Source: Chitinophagales bacterium
GTDB taxonomy: Bacteria; Bacteroidota; Bacteroidia; Chitinophagales; CAIOSU01
Assembly: GCA_018401955.1 (NCBI GenBank)
Contig: JAGYJT010000019.1
Span: 1-60,632 of the forward strand
Direction of reading: 5' to 3'
Length of the DNA stretch: 60,632 nt
The position numbers and the translations under genes are program-made. Shown in pieces: positions 19,282 to 27,900 of the stretch (position 1 is the first letter of the stretch; every line of letters starts with the position of its first letter). The notes beneath the pieces were generated by a model. It worked only from the letters and a program-made list of their open reading frames with translations. It made no database searches and was not told the DNA's origin.

Positions 19282-20727
19282 TTATCCCACGCTTCCCTCA
19301 AGGCTTACAGCCAACAGCTTTTGGGCTTCGGCGGCAAACTCCATCGGTAAGTGTTGGAAAACTTCTTTGCAATATCCGTTTATAATCAATTGCACCGCCG
19401 TTTCCGTGCTCAGGCCACGTTGGTTGCAATAGAATAATATGTCTTCGCCAATTTTGCTGGTAGTGGCTTCATGCTCCACTTTCGCACTTTTATTGCTCAC
19501 CTCCAAATATGGGAAAGTGTGCGCACCGCAGCGGTCGCCAATAAGCAGCGAGTCGCACTGACTGAAGTTGTAAGCATTCTCTGCGTTCGGGTTCACCTTA
19601 ACCAAGCCACGATAGCTATTCTGGCTTTTGCCGGCGCTAATACCTTTACTTACCACACGGCTACGAGTATTTTTACCGATGTGTATCATCTTGGTGCCCG
19701 TATCGGCCTGTTGGAAGTTGTTGGTAACGGCAACCGAATAAAACTCACCGATGCTGTTTTCACCCTTCAATATCACGCTAGGGTATTTCCAAGTAATTGC
19801 TGAGCCGGTTTCCACTTGAGTCCAGCTTATTTTGCTGTTAATGCCTTGGCAAATACCGCGTTTGGTTACAAAGTTGTAAATGCCGCCTTTGCCTTCTTTG
19901 TTGCCAGGGTACCAGTTTTGAACGGTGCTGTATTTTATCTCGGCGTTATCCATAGCAACTAACTCTACCACTGCTGCGTGCAGTTGGTTTTCGTCGCGCA
20001 TGGGGGCAGTGCAGCCCTCCAAGTAGCTCACATAGCTATTGTCTTCGGCAATGATCAAGGTACGCTCAAATTGGCCAGTGTTGGCCTCGTTTATACGGAA
20101 GTAGGTACTTAGTTCCATTGGGCAACGAGTGCCTTTAGGTATAAAGCAAAACGACCCATCGCTAAACACGGCAGAATTTAGTGCCGCAAAGTAATTGTCG
20201 CGCACCGGTACCACCGAGCCCATGTATTTCTTTACGAGCTCAGGATAATCCTTAATGGCATCGCTCATCGAGCAGAAAATAATGCCCAGCTCTTTCAGTT
20301 TCTCTTTATAGGTGGTTTTCACACTCACGCTGTCCATCACCACATCCACTGCCACACCGGCCAATATCTTTTGCTCTTCCATCGGTATGCCCAGTTTCTT
20401 GAAGGTCTCCAAGATTTCCGGGTCTACCTCATCAAGGCTATTCAATACCTTTTTTGGTTTAGGCGCAGCGTAGTAAATTATCTTTTGGTAATCTATTTTA
20501 GGGTAATGCACGTTGGGCCAAGTTGGCTCCTCCATTTGTAGCCAAGCTTTATAAGCTTTCAAGCGCCATTCGAGCATCCACTCTGGTTCGTTTTTCTTTG
20601 CCGAGATAAAGCGCACGGTATCTTCCGTTAATCCAACTTTGGCATTATCGCTCTCTACATTGGTTACAAAACCATATTTGTAGTCGCTTTGCGTTACCTG
20701 GTCAATTATATCTATCTCTTCAGCCAT
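19282..20727 (-). CDS. sufB: Fe-S cluster assembly scaffold SufB
   Basis: SufB, the scaffold on which clusters are built with SufC and SufD. Recognisable stretches include [63 protein letters not shown] and [17 protein letters not shown]. Length is about 481 residues, normal for the family. The start is set at the second Met (MAEEIDI); an ATG two codons earlier is also possible. It is the first gene of the suf block; a dyad about 57 bp upstream may be an operator. Confidence 0.95.
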   Translation of the reverse strand: MAEEIDIIDQVTQSDYKYGFVTNVESDNAKVGLTEDTVRFISAKKNEPEWMLEWRLKAYKAWLQMEEPTWPNVHYPKIDYQKIIYYAAPKPKKVLNSLDEVDPEILETFKKLGIPMEEQKILAGVAVDVVMDSVSVKTTYKEKLKELGIIFCSMSDAIKDYPELVKKYMGSVVPVRDNYFAALNSAVFSDGSFCFIPKGTRCPMELSTYFRINEANTGQFERTLIIAEDNSYVSYLEGCTAPMRDENQLHAAVVELVAMDNAEIKYSTVQNWYPGNKEGKGGIYNFVTKRGICQGINSKISWTQVETGSAITWKYPSVILKGENSIGEFYSVAVTNNFQQADTGTKMIHIGKNTRSRVVSKGISAGKSQNSYRGLVKVNPNAENAYNFSQCDSLLIGDRCGAHTFPYLEVSNKSAKVEHEATTSKIGEDILFYCNQRGLSTETAVQLIINGYCKEVFQHLPMEFAAEAQKLLAVSLEGSVG

Positions 20728-20783
20728 GGTCATTTCTCAATTGTAGTGCGAAATTACAGCACGTTTTGTTATCAAGCTACTAT

Positions 20784-20804
20784 TATTTAGACAGTCTCTA
20801 AATA
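20784..20804. promoter_or_regulatory. Dyad upstream of sufB, possible operator
   Basis: A perfect 8-bp inverted repeat, TATTTAGA-CAGTC-TCTAAATA, lies in the divergent region between sufB (-) and the oxidase gene (+), about 57 bp from the sufB start. The position fits regulator binding for the suf operon. It does not obviously match the E. coli IscR type 1 site, and no regulator gene is adjacent. Confidence 0.35.
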
Positions 20805-20956
20805 AGAGCATCTACTAGCTTAAACAAGGTATTTTGCAAATAGTTCTAATTGGGTAGAAACTAATGGTAACAAGCATTTTATAATGACTAAATTAACGAG
20901 GCAACCGAACTTATTTTTTCTTCGTATGTTACACTACAGATGAAGTTTGAGGTAAG

Positions 20957-21646
20957 ATGCATAGTTACTGTGTATTATCTACCAATAACCGATTAACAGA
21001 TAACTGTATAATCAAAGCCGTGGAAAAGAAGCGCATAACTGAACGACCTGCCCAAAGGCCCATTGAGGTGTTTTTTTCTGATAAGCAAACCGTCACCTTA
21101 TATGCGCTGCTTACGGCACTTACTACCTTTTTCTTGGCTACCACAGCGGCATTTTTATACACGCGCTTTACCAATCCCAATTTCCAGTTCCACTTACCTA
21201 CTATCTTTCATGCCAATACGGCAATCATTTTAGCCAGTAGTTTTACGATGGTATTTGCCCAAAAAGCACAGCAAGAAGATCATGAGCGTGGCTATTTGCA
21301 AGCCATGGGCGTTACTTTTTTGCTAGGCTGTGCATTTCTAGCCTTTCAAATTGTGGGGTGGACCGAAACCCATTTACTGGGCAATACTATTAAGACCAAT
21401 AATGGCAATGCGTACTTGTTCCTCATATCAGGGCTGCACTTTTTGCACGTGGTAGGTGGCTTGGGGGTAATGGCCGTAAGCCTGTTTAAATCGTACCGAA
21501 GACTTAAAGACCCAGTGCAAGAGCTCCTATTTAGCGTTGACCCCGCCCGTAAAACCCGCATCCGATTACTGGCCACGTACTGGCATTTTGTGGATGTGCT
21601 TTGGGTGTATCTGTATGTTTTCTTTTTGGTGAATGCTTTTGTTTAG
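20957..21646 (+). CDS. Heme-copper oxidase subunit III family protein
   Basis: A 229-residue membrane protein with about five hydrophobic helices. The C-terminal signature ATYWHFVDVLWVYLYVFF is diagnostic of cytochrome c oxidase subunit III, and HFLHVVGGL is also typical. No other oxidase subunits are nearby, so it is an orphan copy. The first ~25 residues are poorly conserved-looking; a GTG at 21020 (VEKKRITERPA) could be the true start. The subunit stabilises the oxidase and does not hold the metal centres. Confidence 0.88.
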   Translation: MHSYCVLSTNNRLTDNCIIKAVEKKRITERPAQRPIEVFFSDKQTVTLYALLTALTTFFLATTAAFLYTRFTNPNFQFHLPTIFHANTAIILASSFTMVFAQKAQQEDHERGYLQAMGVTFLLGCAFLAFQIVGWTETHLLGNTIKTNNGNAYLFLISGLHFLHVVGGLGVMAVSLFKSYRRLKDPVQELLFSVDPARKTRIRLLATYWHFVDVLWVYLYVFFLVNAFV

Positions 21647-21673
21647 TCCACTGTCCACAGTCCACAGTCCACG
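21646..21673 (+). repeat. Four tandem copies of a GTCCACA heptamer
   Basis: Four 7-bp units (GTCCACT, GTCCACA, GTCCACA, GTCCACG) begin on the last base of the oxidase stop codon. A simple tandem repeat in an intergenic space; function unknown. Confidence 0.8.
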
Positions 21674-21734
21674 GTAATATTCTTTACCCGTTTTGTTACC
21701 CCAATTTTTCGGAGTTATTGTATTGCAGTAATGA

Positions 21735-22172
21735 ATGTCAACGATAACTTATAGCTACTTAACTTTAGAGCCGGTATTTTATTTTGAGCGTATGGAATTG
21801 GATAAGATAAAACGAGATGTAGATCAATTAAAGGCTTCACTTGATGAGCGGGGTTATAAGCCCGATTTCATTGCAACCTTAATTTACCGAACATATGAGC
21901 AAGGTGGTAGGAGCATACCAGCCTATTCAGGTTATCGGCCTGGTGTTGAGTTCCCTTTTGACAAAATGCAAACTTCTGGTCAACAAATTTTTATTGGTAA
22001 GGATATCGTCTACCCGGGGGAATCGGTAGATGCAGAGATTAGAATAATATCCGTTGACTATTTTGCAGGAAAATTGCATGAAGGAATGGCGTTTGAATTT
22101 AAAGAAGGCGGAACATTGATAGGAACAGGAAAGATTAAACGTATTATAAACGAAAGATTGCGAGCGGTCTAA
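21735..22172 (+). CDS. Small protein with EF-Tu domain III-like barrel
   Basis: A 145-residue protein. Residues ~60-145 follow the pattern of EF-Tu domain III: YRPGVEFPF, then G..I..PGESVDAEI, a middle strand, and EGMAFEFKEGGTLIGTGKI, matching the RFAIREGG-type end of EF-Tu. It has no GTPase domain. The N-terminal ~55 residues contain a charged helix (ELDKIKRDVDQLKASLDERG). Such stand-alone domains are seen as hypothetical proteins; the function is not known. A second in-frame Met at residue 20 could also be the start. Confidence 0.6.
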   Translation: MSTITYSYLTLEPVFYFERMELDKIKRDVDQLKASLDERGYKPDFIATLIYRTYEQGGRSIPAYSGYRPGVEFPFDKMQTSGQQIFIGKDIVYPGESVDAEIRIISVDYFAGKLHEGMAFEFKEGGTLIGTGKIKRIINERLRAV

Positions 22173-22198
22173 GTTGCACACATTTGTTCGGCACAATA

Positions 22199-22469
22199 AA
22201 AAAAGCGAGAATGTGGTCAAAAATGGTTGGTAAATCTTCTTGGAAAGTCGTCCCTGTAATGGTTGTAGCGATACTGAATGAAATTGCTTTCAATTCCTAT
22301 TTTAAGAAAACCTATCAAAACTTCTTTGAGGAAATCCAAACTATGTAGGAAAATGAGTTTTGGAGCCATATAGCATACCGGTAAAACTTTAATCGAATTG
22401 AGAGAAGTAAAAAAATCACAAAGGCGATTAAAAAAACCAACCGTTTTTGACCACATTGCCAAAAAAGCG
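22199..22469. mobile_element. MITE-like element with terminal inverted repeats
   Basis: A 22-bp terminal inverted repeat with one mismatch (22210-22231 against 22436-22457; outer end AATGTGGTCAAAAA) bounds about 248 bp of AT-rich DNA without a credible gene. Nine-bp direct repeats AAAAAAGCG lie just outside (22199-22207 and 22461-22469), as expected for a target duplication, although 2-3 unmatched bases separate them from the inverted repeats. The right copy forms the T-tract and stem base of the next terminator. No transposase is present, so it would have moved in trans. Confidence 0.55.
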
Positions 22470-22494
22470 GCGCAATGAAACCTCATTGCACCGC
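22461..22494 (-). terminator. Intrinsic terminator of the VIT-domain gene
   Basis: The stem GCAATGA/TCATTGC is extended by GCGG/CCGC across one mismatch (22467-22494), with a 4-nt loop, followed on the minus strand by six T (22466-22461). It lies 18 bp past the stop of the VIT-domain gene. Confidence 0.85.
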
Positions 22495-22512
22495 CATAGC
22501 CCTATATGCGTG

Positions 22513-24684
22513 TTAGTTTGCTTTTACAACTTTTAATGTTTGGGTTTTACTGCCCACTACTGCCGAAACCACATATATACCGGCTGGCATTGCTTTACCG
22601 TCGCTGCTATTTCCGCTCCATGTATAGTGGTAATTTGGCTTTCCTGATATGGTACTGATAAGCTCGGTAGCAACAACCCTACCCAATAAATCGGTAATGG
22701 TTATGGTAATGGTGGTGCCTTGCAGTTGCTCAGGCACCTCAATGTTAAAAATCACCATATTATTGAATGGATTCGGATTTGCAGAGAGCGATAGCTCACC
22801 TCCATTTTGCATATCCACTTCATCAAGCCCTAACAGCACTGGGCCGTTCTCATCTTCAAAGCTTGAGCAGCCTTTGCACACACTTATGGTATCACTTGGC
22901 TCCAAGCACAAAAACGCCGTGTTGTAACTCAATACCCTATATGCCTTGCTGCTATCAACAATAGTGCGGTAAAGGTTACTATTTACGCTATTGCCTTCAA
23001 GGGCTGCAATATAAGCACCGCCCCAAATTTTTCTCGAGAAAGTATCAGTATCATACGGTTGTACAGCAGGCCATATTTTGGTTACAAAACCAGTATCGGT
23101 TAGCGCATTAAATGTTACATCAATGGGCCCTATACCTTGGTATTTGCCCAATTGCACTTTGGCCTGCCCAGTAATATTATAGTCATCGAGGCTATATCGT
23201 GCATATGTTAACCCAGTAGTCAAAGTTGGATAAATATCGTAGTACTGGGTTTGTGCTGCAGCGGTATTGGCACTGTAATAGCCAAATAGGTCCATTATTG
23301 TCTCGGTGCACTGATACTCGTAATTATACCAGTTATTTGTATAAACAAGCTTTATGTCCATCCCAAAGTATGAACCGTTAAACAAACTTGCTAGCTGACT
23401 AAACAGGTTTTTGGTGTTAGCATCTTGACCCGACCCGGCATCATAATAATTAACAATATCCATTGGTGCTTTAACAGGGAACACACTGTTTACACTTTGT
23501 AAATAATTAGTTACTTGTTGGCTGTTATACCTATTATTATGGTTGGTAACCAAAAGCATCCTGCCTGCTCCGCCATTAGCTTGTATAAAATCGTTTGCCA
23601 AGGTCATTTTCTGTCCGAAAGTAGCTGACTGCACGTATACTGATTGGGTGGCAACTGCATTAAAGGCCGAATCAATATTAGCTGCAGTGGCAGGTACCCA
23701 CATGTTTTTGTATAGGGCGTTACTGTTTTTAGTAAAAACAACGTTAAACGAGTCGGTTGGGGAAAGTTGCTGTTTCATAAATACTTTACTCCAGTATATA
23801 AGCTCGGCAAAGGAAAGGTCATTTAGGTTTGGTTCGTGATGAAGCACAAAAACCAACTTTTTGGGTTGGGTAGCGCCCATTGAAACCAAACTAGGATCAA
23901 CTACAATTTGATAGTAGCCCGATTGTTGGGTCATTGGGTAGTATGCCGTAAATATACCGTCTTGCAAAGGCGATTGATACGACAAACGAATATCGGCACT
24001 GGCGCTTAAGGCAGCGGCAGGAACAAGGGTGGCGAAACGGTTTAAACTATCCGGACCGTTTAAAGCGGGCACACTGTTGCCACCGTATAAAACTGGGCTT
24101 TGAAACGTTGCGTTGCTGTGTGCCAAAACCAAAAGATCAGGTATGGTTTTAGAGGATTTAAACAAGCCGACAGGCAGTTTCACCGACATTTCTGTTGTGC
24201 TGTACGAGGCAGGTAACAAATATTTAATCTTCACCCTTCGGGTTTCGTTGCCTGCCATTGGGAAAACCCTAAGCTCGTATTTCGTATCAGAGTTTTTGTA
24301 GAGAATAGAAGGGTCTTTTCGTCTGTTTACAATTCCTTCGTAAATGTTGGTTGCAAGGGTTCGCTCAATTAACAGACCTTGTATAATGTCGGGCCCCACC
24401 CACAGCCACGAATCGTGAATAATAGCACCCACCGGGAGATCAAAATTAAGTACCGCCTCAACGGTGTCGCGCACACTATTATAATATGTACCACTAGATG
24501 ATAGCGTAAACTCAAGGCTCATTTCAAGATAAGCGCCTGCTGGCCTTATTTCAAGTATGGCCTCTTCAATAGTGCCTTGTGCCTCGCCGCCCCAACTTTG
24601 CGGGTCGCTAACGGTTAATGTGTTTTGGCTAAAGGCGAATGTTACGCTCGATAGCATTAGTAGGAGTAAAGCCCAATTTTTCAT
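22513..24684 (-). CDS. VIT/VWA-type T9SS-exported protein
   Basis: A 723-residue secreted protein with signal peptide MKNWALLLLMLSSVTFAFSQ. Residues ~40-170 form a VIT (inter-alpha-trypsin inhibitor heavy chain) domain, shown by VEAVLNFDLPVGAIIHD, IYEGIVNRRKDPSILY and ELRVFPMAGNETRRVKI. The middle resembles a VWA domain (KKLVFVLHHEPN) but lacks the classic DxSxS metal site. The end has a FlgD-like/T9SS tail (ANPNPFNNMVIF, GRVVATEL, GIYVVSAVV). Such proteins may be surface or matrix adhesins. It diverges from the alpha-2-macroglobulin gene across 244 bp, with nothing striking in between. Confidence 0.85.
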   Translation of the reverse strand: MKNWALLLLMLSSVTFAFSQNTLTVSDPQSWGGEAQGTIEEAILEIRPAGAYLEMSLEFTLSSSGTYYNSVRDTVEAVLNFDLPVGAIIHDSWLWVGPDIIQGLLIERTLATNIYEGIVNRRKDPSILYKNSDTKYELRVFPMAGNETRRVKIKYLLPASYSTTEMSVKLPVGLFKSSKTIPDLLVLAHSNATFQSPVLYGGNSVPALNGPDSLNRFATLVPAAALSASADIRLSYQSPLQDGIFTAYYPMTQQSGYYQIVVDPSLVSMGATQPKKLVFVLHHEPNLNDLSFAELIYWSKVFMKQQLSPTDSFNVVFTKNSNALYKNMWVPATAANIDSAFNAVATQSVYVQSATFGQKMTLANDFIQANGGAGRMLLVTNHNNRYNSQQVTNYLQSVNSVFPVKAPMDIVNYYDAGSGQDANTKNLFSQLASLFNGSYFGMDIKLVYTNNWYNYEYQCTETIMDLFGYYSANTAAAQTQYYDIYPTLTTGLTYARYSLDDYNITGQAKVQLGKYQGIGPIDVTFNALTDTGFVTKIWPAVQPYDTDTFSRKIWGGAYIAALEGNSVNSNLYRTIVDSSKAYRVLSYNTAFLCLEPSDTISVCKGCSSFEDENGPVLLGLDEVDMQNGGELSLSANPNPFNNMVIFNIEVPEQLQGTTITITITDLLGRVVATELISTISGKPNYHYTWSGNSSDGKAMPAGIYVVSAVVGSKTQTLKVVKAN

Positions 24685-24928
24685 AATGGTTGTTTTGGTT
24701 AGTGATGCTAAGGTATCACAACTACAACATTCAACCTATTTTGTAATGTCATTTATTTGCAATGTTTTTGTCATAGAATTGTCATGGTGATTATTTTAAT
24801 GCGTGAGTATTTTTCGACAATAAAAACTTTTTCCACCCCGCCACATACTAAAACATAATAGTAATATGTTAACATAGTATCCGAAAGGATATACCCCTCT
24901 AACACAAGGAAATTGTTAACTTTATTGT

Positions 24929-27900
24929 ATGACCCACTACTACGCAACCACCCGTTGGCTTGGCATTGCCATGCTTGTAATGCTCATCTTTGCTTCTTGT
25001 AAAGAAAAGGATACCGCACCTCCTAAAATAGACTCAGCATTTAGCGAGTACATTTCGGCATTTACGGCTGGAGTAGTTAGCCGTGATGCTAGTGTGCGCA
25101 TCCTTTTGGCCGAAGATTATGAGGGCGAAAAGAAGATTGGCGAACCGATTAAAGAGACACTTTTTAGTTTCGACCCACCCATTAAAGGTACCGCTACTTG
25201 GATAGATAACCGCACCATCGATTTTAAGCCAGAGGAGTTGCTGCCTTATGGTACCATATATAGAACTGAATTTTATTTATCGAAGCTGAAATCGGTGCCA
25301 AGTAATTTGGAAACCTTCAATTTCCAGTTCCAAACACTGGTGCTCAACTTTGATGTGGCCATGGGCAAGGTGCGCAGCATCGACCCTAAGCAAATGAACT
25401 GGATGACCCTTACCGGGCAAGTAAACACCAGCGATGTAGTACCCAATGCCAAGGTAGAGGAAATGGTGGAGGCTACCCAACAGGGCACAAAGCTGCGCCT
25501 TACCTGGAACCATGACGCTAATGGCAGACTGCACATTTTTACCGTGGACAGCATCAGCAGGGGCGAAGAAGAAAGTACCGTGTTGCTAAACTGGACCGGT
25601 ATGCCTATTGACATAGACGACAAAGGAACAGAACAATTGCGCATCCCATCGCTTAAAGACTTCTCGTTGATGCACTTTTTTGTGGTGCAGCAGCCTGAGC
25701 AATACATATCACTACAGTTCTCCGACCCATTGCACGAAACGCAGGAGTTTAAAGGGTTGATTAAACTGGGCAATAGCAGCAACCTGAAATTTACGCAAGA
25801 TGCCAATGAGCTGCGGGTTTACCCTAAATCGCGCCAATACGGCACTAAAGATTTGGTGGTTTACCAAGGGCTAAAGAATATACTGGGCTACAAATTGCAA
25901 GAGGAGGTTAACCTAAGCGTATCGTTTGAAGAAATTAAGCCTGAACTAAGGATTTCTTTGGGCAATGGGGTGATTTTACCTAATTCCGATGGCCTATATT
26001 TTCCATTTGAGGCGGTGAATTTGAAAGCTGTGGATGTTACCATTATCCGTATTTTTGAAAATAATGTAGGTCAGTACCTGCAAGTTAATGAGCTTGGTGG
26101 TAACAGGGAATTGAAAAGGGTAGGTAGGCCCGTATTACGCAAAACCGTTCGGTTGGACGATAAAGGCAAAGACCTTGGCCGTTGGAACAGTTTCTCGTTG
26201 GACATGAACACGCTGTTTAAAAGCGAGCCGGGCGCCATTTACCAAGTGCAATTGGGTTTCCGTAGGCCGCACAGCTTGTATACCTGCCCGGGTGATACCG
26301 CTGCAAATGCTGGCCTGCAAGATTTTGATAATAGCTGGGAAGAAAGTGCTGAGGATGATGACTATTGGGATGTAGCCGAGCGCTATTATTACGATTACGA
26401 CTATTACTATGATGATTATGAGAATGACTATTATTATGGTAACGACTATGATTATCGCGAACGCGAAAACCCATGTAACCCTGCATACTATGGCAGTCGT
26501 CGCACAGCGCAGCGATTTGTCTTGGCAAGCGACCTAGGCATCATTGCCAAAAGCGACGCCAATAGGGAGTTTAATATAGCGGTTACCAACCTAGTAAGCA
26601 CAAACCCTATGGCTGGCGTTACGGTGGAGCTATATAACTATCAAAACCAGTTATTGGGCAGCACCCAAACCAATGCTGAGGGCTTGGCTAAGATTAAACC
26701 GAATGGTAAGCCATTCCTTTTGATTGCTAAAAGTGGCTCGCAGCGCGGCTATTTGCGCTTGGATGATGGTGCATCGCTTTCGTTGAGTAAGTTTGATGTA
26801 AGCGGCGAAGTGGTACAAAAAGGCGTGAAGGGCTATATATATGGTGAGCGTGGCGTTTGGCGCCCGGGCGATTCTATTTACGTTACATTCATTTTAGAAG
26901 ATAAGAACAATGCTTTACCAAAAGACCACCCTGTAACTTTTGAGTTAATGGACCCACAAGGTCAGCTCATCCAGCGCAACGTGCGCAATAGTGGCCTCAA
27001 CGGCGTATATGATTTCCGTACCAGTACCGATGCGGAAGCACCAACCGGCAACTGGACGGCTAGGGTGAAAGTGGGTGGCAGCGTGTTTACCAAAACCCTT
27101 AAAATAGAGACCGTTAAGCCCAATCGCTTGAAGATATTGATTGACTTCGGTAAGGAAGCGCTATCGGTAATGGATAAAAACATGGAAGGGAGTTTGAAGG
27201 TAACTTGGCTGCATGGTGCGGTGGCGCGCAACCTTAGGGCTAACATTAAGGTCACGCTCAGTCAAATAAATACCACCTTCGAGAAGTATAAGGATTATGA
27301 GTTTGATGACCCGTCAAGAACATTCAGCTCTGATGAGCAAACCATGTTTGAGGGTAAAGTGGATGAAAACGGTGAGGCTACCATTACCGCTAACTTTGAT
27401 GCCACGGGCACAGCACCGGGCAAACTGAGGGCAAATTTTGTGAGCCGCATATTTGAAGAAAGTGGCGACTTTAGTATCGACCGCTTTGGCGTGGATTATG
27501 CACCATACGAAAGCTTTGTAGGGGTAAAAGTACCTGAAGGCAGCAAGTGGCGACACATACTATATACCGATACCACCAATAAAGTAGATGTGGTAAGTGT
27601 GGATGCCAATGGCAAGGCTATCAATCGTGACTCGCTGGAAGTGTCTTTATATAAGCTTGATTGGAGATGGTGGTGGGAGTCTGGTGGCTCTATATCTCGC
27701 TATAGCAGCAGTACCACAACTGATAGAAAAGACTTTAAGTACATCAAAACCAGCAATGGCAAGGGCAGCTATAGCTTTAAGGTGCGCAATGGCGATTGGG
27801 GTAGGTACCTACTAAAAGTATGCGACCCAGTAAGCGGCCACTGCACTGGCAAGGTAATGTATGTTGATTGGCCGGGCTGGGCCAGTCGCAGCCCAAGTCA

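Noticed and set aside
22217-22486. 89-residue minus-strand frame over the MITE-like element
   Set aside because: It reads through both inverted repeats and the terminator, and has no recognisable domain or codon signal.
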